Shown: positions 1 to 6,633, counted from the first letter of the stretch. The stretch is DNA of 12,118 nt from Pseudomonadota bacterium (GCA_023430625.1 JAEZAA010000312.1:1-12118); one strand, 5' to 3'. Notes: a model not told the origin generated them from the sequence alone. Translations and numbers: made by a program.

Positions 1-1
1 C

Positions 2-1396
2 GGATCGCTGGGCAGCGCGTTGGTGTATAGCACCATCCTCCGCCACACCAACAATGCACTGTATCGGGAGATCTGCGCAGATCTAGACATTGAATCCCGG
101 TTTCCAGTGGTTACTAAAGTTGGTGATCAGACCTCCTTTGAGCAGGGCCTCTATGGCTGTAGCGAAATGCTGGTGGATGGTTTCATGCACCTGTACCGGG
201 CAGGGGTTCTGAAACGCCAGGTGTACAGCGACTACCGCTTGCAGCGCCTGATCAATGAGGGGCGGATTCGGGAGCAGGTGAATGGGGCGGTGCTCGATGA
301 GCTGGTACGCGAGGGCATCATTGCCGAACGACTACGGGGTAAGGATGTCCAGTTTCTGATTCGCCATGGAATCTTCAAGGAAACCGTCGAGTATAAGGGC
401 GGCTGCCTGATGACTGGCGATCATACGCTGGGCGTGGATCTCGGGGTGGCCGAGGTTCGGTGTGCCATCGAAACCCACTGTCTGGGCAGCCACTTGCGCG
501 GTGGTATTGTCCTGCATGGTGGCTTTTATCTGGGGCCGCGCGATTTCTACCAGATGCTGCACGACCTCCGTGAGGACGAGCGGCAGAAGTTCTGCATGAC
601 CAGCGTCAACTTTATCAATCACCTCTATGACCACAGGTTTGGCGATCAGAAGCTGAAGCAGGCCCAGCGCCGGGAAGGGCGGTTCGTGAACTCCGCCATG
701 ATGGTCACCCTGAATGGTGGCGCCGTGTCCGATGGGCTGGCCGACGGCCGGGTGGTCAGCGGTGTGGGCGGCCAGTACAACTTCGTGGCCATGGCGCAGG
801 AACTGCCGGGCGGCCGATCCATTGTGACGCTCAAGAGCACGCGGGTTCACAAGGGGCGTCCGGTCTCCAATATTCTGTTCAATTACGGCCACGTCACTAT
901 TCCTCGCCACCTGCGCGATATTTTTGTCACCGAATATGGCATTGCGGATGTTCGCGGGAAGTCCGATCAGGAGGTTTATATCGCCCTGATCAAGATTGCC
1001 GACTCCCGCTTTCAGGATGAGCTACTGGCCCAGGCCAAAGCGGCCGGCAAGGTTGCCAAGGATTATCAGCTGCCGGACAGTGCCCGCCATAACACACCGG
1101 AGCGGGTGCAGGCGATCGTTCGGAAATATGCGGCCCAAGGCTTGTTCCCGGCCTTTCCGTTTGGCTGTGAGTTTACCGAGGAAGAGCTGATTCTGGCCAA
1201 GGCGCTGAAGCGTCTGAAGCAGAAGACGGCGAATCCGGTCAGCTTGGCGCGAGCGCTCTGGGAGGCGATCCGTATCCGGCAGACACCTGATTCATTGCGG
1301 CCTCTGTTGCAGCGGATGGGGCTCGAAGATCCGCAGGGGGTACGCGAACAGCTGGAGCAGCGTCTGCTGCTGGCGGAGCTGCGAGGCAGCCGCTAA
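2..1396 (+). CDS. Acetyl-CoA hydrolase/transferase family protein, 5'-truncated by window edge
   Basis: The reading frame is open from base 2 with no believable start: it begins GSLGSALVYS, an internal piece of this family. A TTG at 20 is only the first start-like codon, so the true start lies upstream. About 464 residues are visible. The class I CoA-transferase fold is indicated by YGCSEMLVDGF (bases about 152-184), which resembles the H/YTEMxSDG segment carrying the catalytic Glu (here the Glu codon at 164-166). Further on come the C-terminal domain signatures GGAVSDGLADGRVVSGVGGQ and FVTEYGIADVRGKSDQE. Family members cleave acetyl-CoA to acetate and CoA or move CoA between small acids in the cytoplasm. 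The sequence does not tell hydrolase from transferase, nor name the acyl substrate. The visible part already exceeds the whole C-terminal domain, so this looks like one of the long (over 600 residue) members. It ends TAA, 89 bp before the FKBP gene. Confidence 0.85.
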   Translation, partial: GSLGSALVYSTILRHTNNALYREICADLDIESRFPVVTKVGDQTSFEQGLYGCSEMLVDGFMHLYRAGVLKRQVYSDYRLQRLINEGRIREQVNGAVLDELVREGIIAERLRGKDVQFLIRHGIFKETVEYKGGCLMTGDHTLGVDLGVAEVRCAIETHCLGSHLRGGIVLHGGFYLGPRDFYQMLHDLREDERQKFCMTSVNFINHLYDHRFGDQKLKQAQRREGRFVNSAMMVTLNGGAVSDGLADGRVVSGVGGQYNFVAMAQELPGGRSIVTLKSTRVHKGRPVSNILFNYGHVTIPRHLRDIFVTEYGIADVRGKSDQEVYIALIKIADSRFQDELLAQAKAAGKVAKDYQLPDSARHNTPERVQAIVRKYAAQGLFPAFPFGCEFTEEELILAKALKRLKQKTANPVSLARALWEAIRIRQTPDSLRPLLQRMGLEDPQGVREQLEQRLLLAELRGSR

Positions 1397-1443
1397 GGTC
1401 TGGATAACCGGTCAAGGGTACGGCAGGCAAATTGGTTCGAGCG

Positions 1444-1452
1444 TGCTACAAT
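1444..1452 (+). promoter_or_regulatory. Extended -10 promoter for the FKBP gene
   Basis: TG-C-TACAAT is an extended -10 element (TG at 1444-1445, hexamer at 1447-1452, 5/6 match to TATAAT). No convincing -35 lies 16-18 bp upstream, as is common for extended -10 promoters. It would start transcription near 1459, about 27 nt before the ATG at 1486, giving a short leader that keeps the Shine-Dalgarno AGAGGA at 1474-1479. It suggests the FKBP gene is transcribed apart from the upstream hydrolase gene. Confidence 0.55.
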
Positions 1453-1485
1453 GCCCCGCTTTGACGAGGCGGAAGAGGATGCTGC

Positions 1486-1941
1486 ATGCCGCGCAAAGTC
1501 TTTGAACTGGATTACAAGCTGAAGAATGCCGAAGGCCAGGTGGTCGACACCTCCGTGGGTGGCGAGCCCATGGTGTTTCTCGAGGGCAGTGGCCAAGTGG
1601 TTCCCGGCTTGGAAAAGGCCTTGCAGAATCGGGTTGCCGGCGAAATGCTGGACGTGACGATTCCGCCGGAGCTGGGTTATGGGCGGCGCGACCCCGAGTT
1701 GGTCCAGACGGTTCATATCAGCCAGTTTGACGATGTTCCCGAAGTGCACCCGGGCATGATTTTTCAGACGCAGTCAGGCGAAACATCCCGTGTGGTGCGG
1801 GTAGTGGCCGTCTCCCAAGACTCCGTAACTGTCGATGCCAATCATCCGCTGGCTGGGATTACGCTTTATTTTGAGCTGGCCGTACGGTCAGTGCGGGATG
1901 CGACCGAGGAAGAGATTCGTCTTGGTTATCCTCTGGGTTAA
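1486..1941 (+). CDS. SlyD-like FKBP-type peptidyl-prolyl cis-trans isomerase
   Basis: A 151-residue cytoplasmic folding helper expected to speed cis-trans isomerisation of prolyl bonds and bind unfolded chains. The split FKBP domain is visible: residues 1-70 include DTSVGGEPMVF, GSGQVVPGLEKAL and TIPPELGYG, and the domain resumes at LAGITLYFELAVRSVRDAT (122-140). Between them (about 72-120) lies the insert-in-flap chaperone domain, recognised by DPELVQTV, GMIFQTQSG and VDANHPLAG. There is no signal peptide. Unlike E. coli SlyD it stops just after the FKBP domain (EEEIRLGYPLG) and lacks the His/Cys-rich metal-binding tail, so a nickel role is unlikely. The start is firm: ATG at 1486 with AGAGGA six bases upstream. 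It could equally be labelled FkpB/SlpA-like, but the insert and NHPLAG motif fit the SlyD branch. Confidence 0.93.
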   Translation: MPRKVFELDYKLKNAEGQVVDTSVGGEPMVFLEGSGQVVPGLEKALQNRVAGEMLDVTIPPELGYGRRDPELVQTVHISQFDDVPEVHPGMIFQTQSGETSRVVRVVAVSQDSVTVDANHPLAGITLYFELAVRSVRDATEEEIRLGYPLG

Positions 1942-2306
1942 GGGCGACGTGACCGCAATTTTTTGACAAGATAGCCGTCGAATTCATGGCGCCTGGCAGC
2001 AGGCTAATCGGTATTTCACACATGTTTACCTACCGCTGCTTGACGCATTCACTGGGAGTGGGACGGAACTCACTGTTTAATCATGTAAAATTCTAAACAA
2101 GGGTTATACTTGGGGTGAAACATGATTTCAGGCGGTTGCCAACGAACGATGAGTTTGGCCGGGCTTGATCCCTGACCAGCGACTTACCGCGCGCGAGCGA
2201 AGACATCTGATCGACACCGAAGCCATTGGCACGGTCGAAATCAGGGCGGTGATGTGGTGGGGATGCGCGGACGAAGCTCGATATTCTGACTAGATGAGAC
2301 AACAGC
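1942..2306 (+). other. Gene-free stretch upstream of the response regulator (365 bp)
   Basis: No convincing gene lies here. Just after the FKBP stop there is only a weak hairpin (GGTTA/TGACC, 1936-1954) before six T's at 1959-1964, a poor terminator at best. Possible promoter pieces are TTGACA at 1963-1968 with no matching -10, TAAAAT at 2086-2091 and TATACT at 2105-2110, neither with a good -35. A 17-codon frame from ATG 2122 (preceded by GGGGTG) ends in TGA and is not called. Base composition turns AT-rich at about 2070-2130, where the operon promoter most likely sits, which would give a leader of roughly 180-200 nt. Confidence 0.5.
2017..2030 (+). promoter_or_regulatory. Weak RstA-box-like site upstream of the two-component operon
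   Basis: CACACATGTTTACC matches 8 of the 12 fixed positions of the E. coli RstA box TACATNTNGTTACA. It lies 50-90 bp upstream of the AT-rich candidate promoters, a place where autoregulation could act. An 8/12 match can occur by chance, so this is a weak call, supported mainly by the better site at 4695-4708. Confidence 0.2.
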
Positions 2307-3041
2307 GTGGATAATTACGAAGCTTGGCGCATTTTGATCGTAGAAGACGACGAACGTCTCGCGAACCTCACCAAAGAATATTTGGAAAGCAACGGGCTGG
2401 TGGTTTCCGTGGAGCCCAACGGCTCGGCGGCGGTCGAGCGCATTCCGGCGGAGCAGCCTGATCTGGTTGTGCTGGATTTGATGTTGCCGGGCGAAGATGG
2501 CCTGTCCATCTGCCGTAAGGTGCGTCCGCGATACTCCGGCCCCATTCTGATGCTCACCGCTCGCACCGATGATCTGGATCAGGTACTCGGGTTGGAAATG
2601 GGCGCCGACGATTACATGGGCAAGCCGGTCCGGCCCCGCGTCCTGCTGGCTCGCATCCGTGCGCTGTTGCGGCGGGTCAAGGAGCAGGGTGAGGCTCAGC
2701 GCGTCGAGGCGCCCGCGCAGGCGGAAGGCGAGCCGGTGCGACTGGTCTTCAATAACCTGGTGGTCGATCGCTCCATGCGCGAAGCCTGGCTGGATGATCA
2801 GAGCATTGATCTGACCAGTGCAGAATTCGACCTGTTGTGGCTCCTGGCAAGCAACGCCGGCCGCGTGCTGAGCCGGGAAGAAATCTTTACCGCCTTGCGC
2901 GGCATTGAGTACGACGGGCAGGATCGCTCGATCGACGTCCGGGTTTCACGCATCCGTCCGAAGATCGGTGATGATCCCGTGCATCCACGTCGGATCAAGA
3001 CCGTCCGCAGCAAAGGCTATCTCTTTGTGAAGGAGGCCTGA
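2307..3041 (+). CDS. OmpR/PhoB-family response regulator, RstA-like
   Basis: A 244-residue cytoplasmic transcription factor switched by phosphorylation. The receiver domain (about 7-122) has the acidic pair E13/D14-D15, phospho-acceptor D57 in VVLDLMLPGEDG, switch T84 in MLTAR and K106 in MGKPV. A short linker rich in A, E and Q (124-142) leads to a winged-helix DNA-binding domain (about 145-242) with LTSAEFDLLWLLASNAGRVLSR, the recognition segment RSIDVRVSRIRPKI and the wing RIKTVRSKGYLF. The receiver most resembles E. coli RstA (VEP.G, PDLVVLDLMLPGEDGLSICR, GLEMGADDY). The start is GTG at 2307; an in-frame stop at 2295 rules out anything longer. The Shine-Dalgarno is weak (GAG at 2296-2298). 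The kinase gene follows 60 bp later, so the pair forms one signalling unit. The signal and target genes are not deducible from sequence. Confidence 0.94.
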   Translation: MDNYEAWRILIVEDDERLANLTKEYLESNGLVVSVEPNGSAAVERIPAEQPDLVVLDLMLPGEDGLSICRKVRPRYSGPILMLTARTDDLDQVLGLEMGADDYMGKPVRPRVLLARIRALLRRVKEQGEAQRVEAPAQAEGEPVRLVFNNLVVDRSMREAWLDDQSIDLTSAEFDLLWLLASNAGRVLSREEIFTALRGIEYDGQDRSIDVRVSRIRPKIGDDPVHPRRIKTVRSKGYLFVKEA

Positions 3042-3050
3042 CGGCCTCTT
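3031..3050 (+). other. Hairpin over the response-regulator stop codon
   Basis: GAGGCC (3033-3038) and GGCCTC (3043-3048) pair around the loop TGAC, which contains the TGA stop at 3039-3041. A G-T and an A-T pair extend the stem to eight pairs. Only three T's follow, so it is a poor terminator. It could partly uncouple kinase from regulator expression or stabilise the upstream message end. Confidence 0.45.
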
Positions 3051-3101
3051 TCATAGTCCTTTCCGTTTCCGAGACTCCTGGATGGAGTGAGTTGAGCGCG
3101 T

Positions 3102-4670
3102 GTGAACAGTATTTTCATCCGTGTTTTCGGAGGTGTTCTCCTCGCCCTGGCGGCTGGCCTGCTGCTATGCCTGCTATTGTTCCACTCGTTGAATTTTGTG
3201 CGTTTCAGCCAGTATCAGGAAAAACTGGCGGCGCCTCTGTTTGAGTGGCTGTCCCATCACCAGGGCATCGATTCGGAGTCGCTGGTGGTCACGCTGTTGC
3301 CGGAAGGTGCGCAAATCCGCCAGGTGGCCCTGGGCGATCTGGATTTGTCCTCCGTGCAGCAGCAGCGCCTGCGTTTTGGCCAGACGCTCGTCCTGACCGA
3401 TCCCAGTGGCACGCAGGCCATGCGGTTGGGGCGCGATGGACGTGTAGTCGTCGGATACTTTCCCCGCTTATATCATGATGTGAACCTGCTGATGTCGCGC
3501 CTGCTGGCCATGCAGGTGCGCGCACTGTCGCCAACGGGGCAGGAACAGGCATTGCCCACCTTGGCCGAAAGCCTGCGCATTGAAGCGCATCTGGTCACCG
3601 CCAATGATCTGTCTGAGCTGTCTGTCAGCGCCCGTCAACGCCTGGAGCAGGGTGGCTGGACCAGCTACGAGGACAGCAGCAGTTCCCGTCTGGTCACCTT
3701 GGTTCGCCTGGGCGACAACCGTTATCTGGAAATGCTGGCAGCCCCCCATTTCAATGCCTTCAGCTGGCCGGTCGTGCTGGTGTTGCTCTGCATTGTGGTG
3801 TTCATTGTTGGGCTTGCGATCTACCTGTTGCTGAGCACGCTGGAGCAGCGGCTGCGCAAGGTGGAGACCGTGGCCAGTCGCATTGCGCGCGGGGAATTGG
3901 AAGCGCGGGTCGATGAATCACAACGGGATGCCATCGGCCGGCTGGGGAACGTGTTCAACAGCATGGCGGAACAGATCCAGCGGCTGGTGCATGTGCAGCG
4001 GGAGATGATTCACGCGGTCTCTCATGAATTGCGCACCCCCGTCGCACGTATCCGCTTTGGGGTCCAGATGATCGAGGACTGTCCGGATCGGGCATCCATG
4101 GAGAAGCAACTAAGCGGCATTGACTCCGACATTCAGGAGCTCAACGAGCTGATCGATGAGATCCTGACCTATGCCCGTCTGGAGCAGGGCGGTCCCATTC
4201 TTGATTTTCAGGAGACGGATGTCCGCGCCATTGTGGAACAGGTGGTGGAGGAGCAAAGCAGCCTGAAGCCGGATGTGAAGATCCAGGCCATTTTTCGGGA
4301 TGAATCCGATCGCTGGAAGCTGTCTGAGATCGAGCCCCGCTACATTCACCGGGCACTGCAGAACCTGGTGGGCAATGGCCTACGCTATGCCAATACCCAG
4401 GTCATCATCCGCTGCTGCTTTGAAAAAGACACCTGCCGCATCGATGTGGAGGATGATGGTTCCGGGATTCCCGAGGAGGATTGGGAACGGGTATTCACGC
4501 CCTTCGCCCGGTTGGATGATAGCCGGACCCGCAGCTCGGGCGGTTACGGTTTAGGTCTGTCCATTGTGCGCCGCATCCTGTACTGGCATGGTGGCCAGGC
4601 ATTCCTGGGCCGCAGTGATATGGGCGGTGCCCGGTTTTCGCTGGTTTGGCCGCGTAAGCAGCTCAAATAA
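3102..4670 (+). CDS. Membrane sensor histidine kinase, RstB-like
   Basis: A 522-residue inner-membrane kinase, the expected partner of the regulator just upstream. Visible order: membrane helix 1 (about 5-30), a periplasmic sensor region (about 35-222) with no fold I recognise, membrane helix 2 (about 223-246), a HAMP linker (about 247-298), the dimerisation/phospho-acceptor helix with H308 in HAVSHELRTP, then the ATP-binding domain with N box (NLVGNGLRYAN, 421-431), G1 box DDGSGIP (451-457), F box VFTPFARL (464-471) and G2 box GYGLGLSIV (481-489). All catalytic boxes are intact. The layout, and SRIARGELEAR in HAMP, fit the RstB/EnvZ type; at 522 residues it is longer than E. coli RstB because of a larger periplasmic part. 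GTG at 3102 is the only usable start, since the nearby GTG 3087 meets a stop within three codons. The Shine-Dalgarno is weak. The stimulus is unknown. Confidence 0.93.
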   Translation: MNSIFIRVFGGVLLALAAGLLLCLLLFHSLNFVRFSQYQEKLAAPLFEWLSHHQGIDSESLVVTLLPEGAQIRQVALGDLDLSSVQQQRLRFGQTLVLTDPSGTQAMRLGRDGRVVVGYFPRLYHDVNLLMSRLLAMQVRALSPTGQEQALPTLAESLRIEAHLVTANDLSELSVSARQRLEQGGWTSYEDSSSSRLVTLVRLGDNRYLEMLAAPHFNAFSWPVVLVLLCIVVFIVGLAIYLLLSTLEQRLRKVETVASRIARGELEARVDESQRDAIGRLGNVFNSMAEQIQRLVHVQREMIHAVSHELRTPVARIRFGVQMIEDCPDRASMEKQLSGIDSDIQELNELIDEILTYARLEQGGPILDFQETDVRAIVEQVVEEQSSLKPDVKIQAIFRDESDRWKLSEIEPRYIHRALQNLVGNGLRYANTQVIIRCCFEKDTCRIDVEDDGSGIPEEDWERVFTPFARLDDSRTRSSGGYGLGLSIVRRILYWHGGQAFLGRSDMGGARFSLVWPRKQLK

Positions 4671-4694
4671 CAGGGCGGCGCCGGTAGATAGGTT

Positions 4695-4708
4695 TACGTT
4701 TGCTTACA
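4695..4708 (+). promoter_or_regulatory. RstA-box-like direct repeat
   Basis: TACGTTTGCTTACA matches 10 of the 12 fixed positions of the E. coli RstA box TACATNTNGTTACA. It contains TTAC twice with a 10-bp period (4694-4697, 4704-4707), the direct-repeat spacing bound by OmpR-family dimers. It lies 24 bp after the end of the RstB-like kinase gene. Its centre is about 62 bp upstream of the start inferred for the candidate small RNA, a normal distance for an activator. That it is bound by the regulator encoded here is inference. Confidence 0.4.
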
Positions 4709-4750
4709 GAACGAGACAGAGAACCAACAGACTGGTAGTCGGGGCATCGG

Positions 4751-4756
4751 CATAAT
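4751..4756 (+). promoter_or_regulatory. Candidate -10 element for a small RNA
   Basis: CATAAT is a 5/6 match to TATAAT. No recognisable -35 lies 16-18 bp upstream, which would fit a promoter needing an activator. Transcription would start near 4763. The call depends on the hairpins downstream. Confidence 0.3.
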
Positions 4757-4762
4757 GCTGAA

Positions 4763-4857
4763 CTTGTAAGGGATGACTCTTTGAGGTTGTAGTTCTATCG
4801 AACTTTCTTGTTTCATTAGATTTAATGAAAGGGTTCTCGTCAGAGGACCTTTTTTTT
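4763..4857 (+). ncRNA. Candidate small RNA of about 95 nt ending at an intrinsic terminator
   Basis: Between the convergent kinase and glpD genes, the plus strand carries three stem-loops in series: AGTTC/GAACT with loop TATC (4791-4804), TTTCATTA/TAATGAAA with loop GATT (4811-4830), and GGTTCTC/GAGGACC with loop GTCA (4832-4849) followed by eight T's. No frame here resembles a protein. A run of folded elements ending in a strong terminator, with a -10-like hexamer at 4751-4756 and an OmpR-type site upstream, is the usual look of a small regulatory RNA. The AAA at 4828-4830 can pair either in the second hairpin or with the T-tract, so the two compete slightly. I do not recognise it as a named RNA. 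The plain alternative is that the whole stretch is the 3' end of the kinase message. Start position is inferred. Confidence 0.35.
4828..4857 (+). terminator. Strong rho-independent terminator
   Basis: GGTTCTC (4832-4838) pairs with GAGGACC (4843-4849) across the loop GTCA, with one G-T pair; AAAG before it can pair with the start of the run of eight T's (4850-4857). It ends plus-strand transcription coming from the kinase operon or from the candidate small RNA. The minus-strand complement has the hairpin but only a short CTTTC after it, so it would serve glpD poorly. Confidence 0.85.
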
Positions 4858-4910
4858 CGCCCGCAGAAAAGTATCCACACTTTTACGCCGTATTGGCGCT
4901 CTGGCAACCG

Positions 4911-6440
4911 CTAAGCCGGAGCCTGGCTGCCCACCCATTGGCGATCACCCAGATAATCCTGAAGCGCCTGTTGCTCACTCTCGGTGAAACGAAGGCCGAG
5001 CTTGGTCCGGCGCCAGAGAATATCATCCGCTGTCATTGCCCATTCCCGAGCCCGTAAATAGTCGACTTCGGCGGCGTACAGGTTGCTGCCAAAGGGACGT
5101 CCCAGATCTTCCAGACAATTCATGCCTCGCAGAAAATCCAGGCACAGCAAGCCATAACTGCGACTAAAGCGCATGAGCAGTGCCTCTGGTAGCCAGGGGT
5201 GGTGATGCCGGATTCGCTCCTGGAGGGCCGTTAAATCCCTGACATCGGCAGTGGCTCCGGGCAAGGGCGCTGACGCCGTCCAGGCTGGGCCCATGGTGGG
5301 GAAGAAGGGGCTGAGCTTGGCCAGTGCCGCCTCCGCCAGTTTGCGGTAGGTGGTGATCTTGCCGCCGAACACCGCCAGCAGTGGCGCCTGCCCTTGGCCA
5401 TGGCTCAGATCCAGGGTGTAGTCGCGGGTCACGGCGGCGGGATCGCTCTCCTCGTCGTCCTGCAGCGGACGCACGCCTGAATAGTGGCTGACAATGTCCG
5501 AGGCCTGGAGCTGCGCCTTGAAATGGCTGTTGACGACCTTGAGCAGGTAGTCGATCTCTTCCGTGGTAATCCGGACATGGGCCGGATCGCCTTTGAATTC
5601 TCGATCCGTGGTGCCGATCAGGTGAAAATCGTCCTGGTAGGGCAGTACGAAAACGATGCGACGATCCGTGTGTTGCAGGATGAAGGCGCCCGGGTAGTCG
5701 TGGAAGCGGCGCACCACGATATGGCTGCCCTGTACCAGGCGGATCTGGCGGGGCGATTGCTGCGTCAATGCCTGTTCAAACAGGTTGGCGACCCAGGGGC
5801 CGGCGGCATTCACCAGTGCCCGGGCGTGCAGGATCTGCTTTTGTTGGGTGATCTGATCGACCAGTGTAACTTGCCAATTGCCACTGCCGGCTTCACGGGT
5901 GGCCTGTGTACAGCGGTGCCGGGTGAGAATGCGGGCGCCATGCTCGGCTGCCGCCAGGGCATTGCTAATCACCAGTCGGGCATCGTCCACCCAGCAGTCG
6001 GAATACTCGAAGCCGCGGGTGATGTCGGCGCGTAACGGGCTGGTGGCGTCAAACCGCACGGAGCGGCTGCCCGGCAGGCTGTCGCGCTTGCTGAGGTGGT
6101 CGTAGAGAAACAGCCCGCTGCGCAGCATCCAGGCCGGCCGCAGCCGGGGGCTGTGGGGCAAGATGAAGCGCAATGGATGGACCAGGTGCGGGGCTTTTCG
6201 CAGCAGCACCTCGCGCTCGCGCAGGGCCTCCCGCACCAGGCGAAACTCATAATGCTCCAGATAACGTAAGCCGCCGTGGATGAGCTTGCTACTGGCGGAG
6301 GACGTTGCCGACGCCAGATCGTTCTGCTCGCAGAGGACAACCGATAAGCCGCGGCCAGCGGCATCGGCGGCAATTCCGGCACCGTTGATGCCACCACCGA
6401 TAATCAGCAGGTCAACGGGCGCGGGCGTGAGGGCGGGCAT
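4911..6440 (-). CDS. glpD: Aerobic glycerol-3-phosphate dehydrogenase
   Basis: A 509-residue FAD enzyme, bound to the inner face of the cytoplasmic membrane, that oxidises glycerol-3-phosphate to dihydroxyacetone phosphate and passes electrons to quinone. The N-terminal dinucleotide-binding motif is IIGGGINGAGIA (13-24), followed by the family hallmarks SSASSKLIHGGLRYLEHYEF (47-66), SDCWVDDARL (147-156), the substrate-side GVRPL (322-326) and FGGKITTYRKLAE (358-370). The C-terminal domain runs to the end, and length matches the family (about 500). ATG at 6440 places the FAD motif about 12 residues in, as expected; the Shine-Dalgarno is weak (GGAAG about 10 bases upstream). The gene is divergent from glpK, which supplies its substrate. 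Neither glpR nor glpF is in the window. The stop is TAG, with no good minus-strand terminator before the convergent kinase gene. Confidence 0.97.
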   Translation of the reverse strand: MPALTPAPVDLLIIGGGINGAGIAADAAGRGLSVVLCEQNDLASATSSASSKLIHGGLRYLEHYEFRLVREALREREVLLRKAPHLVHPLRFILPHSPRLRPAWMLRSGLFLYDHLSKRDSLPGSRSVRFDATSPLRADITRGFEYSDCWVDDARLVISNALAAAEHGARILTRHRCTQATREAGSGNWQVTLVDQITQQKQILHARALVNAAGPWVANLFEQALTQQSPRQIRLVQGSHIVVRRFHDYPGAFILQHTDRRIVFVLPYQDDFHLIGTTDREFKGDPAHVRITTEEIDYLLKVVNSHFKAQLQASDIVSHYSGVRPLQDDEESDPAAVTRDYTLDLSHGQGQAPLLAVFGGKITTYRKLAEAALAKLSPFFPTMGPAWTASAPLPGATADVRDLTALQERIRHHHPWLPEALLMRFSRSYGLLCLDFLRGMNCLEDLGRPFGSNLYAAEVDYLRAREWAMTADDILWRRTKLGLRFTESEQQALQDYLGDRQWVGSQAPA

Positions 6441-6455
6441 GGCGGTCTCGCTTCC

Positions 6456-6489
6456 AATGATGAGAGTTGCTTAATGATGAGCGTTACTT
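6456..6489 (+). repeat. Two-copy 17-bp tandem repeat upstream of glpD
   Basis: AATGATGAGAGTTGCTT (6456-6472) is followed directly by AATGATGAGCGTTACTT (6473-6489): 15 of 17 positions agree, with no gap. It sits 16-49 bp upstream of the glpD start, within the presumed glpD leader or promoter. On the minus strand each copy contains CATCAT, which could act as a -10 (the outer copy lies 18 bp from a TTGCGA at 6503-6498). It may equally be a regulator site or a chance duplication. Confidence 0.7.
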
Positions 6490-6500
6490 AAAGCCTATCG

Positions 6501-6562
6501 CAATTTTCCAGACTGCGCGCCGGGGCCATGAAAATTTCGTCTGGTGCCTGTCGCGAAAATTG
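6501..6562. promoter_or_regulatory. Probable GlpR-type operator cluster between glpD and glpK
   Basis: The motif GAAAATT occurs three times in about 60 bp: inverted as AATTTTC at 6502-6508, and direct at 6530-6536 and 6555-6561. The outer copies form a perfect 8-bp inverted pair (CAATTTTC 6501-6508, GAAAATTG 6555-6562). The second and third sites also present TTTCG (6535-6539) and CGAAA (6554-6558) as an inverted pair. E. coli GlpR, a DeoR-family repressor, binds sites with TTCG/CGAA half-sites, and this is where a shared glpD/glpK operator is expected. The spacing differs from the E. coli palindrome, so the binding protein is inferred. Confidence 0.4.
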
Positions 6563-6588
6563 ATTGCCGCCGGTGAAACCCATAGAGT
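6560..6588 (+). promoter_or_regulatory. Predicted glpK promoter
   Basis: TTGATT (6560-6565, 4/6 to TTGACA) and TAGAGT (6583-6588, 4/6 to TATAAT) are exactly 17 bp apart. Transcription would start near 6595, leaving a leader of about 39 nt with AAGGAAA before the ATG at 6634. The -35 overlaps the third GAAAATT motif, so a protein bound there would block polymerase. Confidence 0.45.
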
Positions 6589-6633
6589 GCTTATCACATT
6601 ATTCTCTTTCAGGTTCATAAGGAAACGGCTTTC

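Noticed and set aside
2122..2175. 17-codon plus-strand frame (MISGGCQRTM...) preceded by GGGGTG
   Set aside because: Short, no repeated amino acid that would mark a leader peptide, and its ribosome-binding site may fall at the transcript start. Too weak to call.
2093..2302. 69-codon minus-strand frame upstream of the response regulator
   Set aside because: No family resemblance and no supporting promoter or ribosome-binding site; it lies in a probable leader region.
4867..4884. Inverted repeat AAAAGT/ACTTTT after glpD as a glpD terminator
   Set aside because: The stem is short and nearly all A-T, with a 6-base loop and no T-tract on the minus strand.
5484..6035. 183-codon plus-strand frame opposite glpD
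   Set aside because: Antisense shadow of glpD in GC-rich DNA; no recognisable protein features.
6583..6598. Possible CRP/Vfr site upstream of glpK (TCACA at 6594-6598)
   Set aside because: Only one half-site is good; the opposite half (TAGAG at the required distance) does not match TGTGA.
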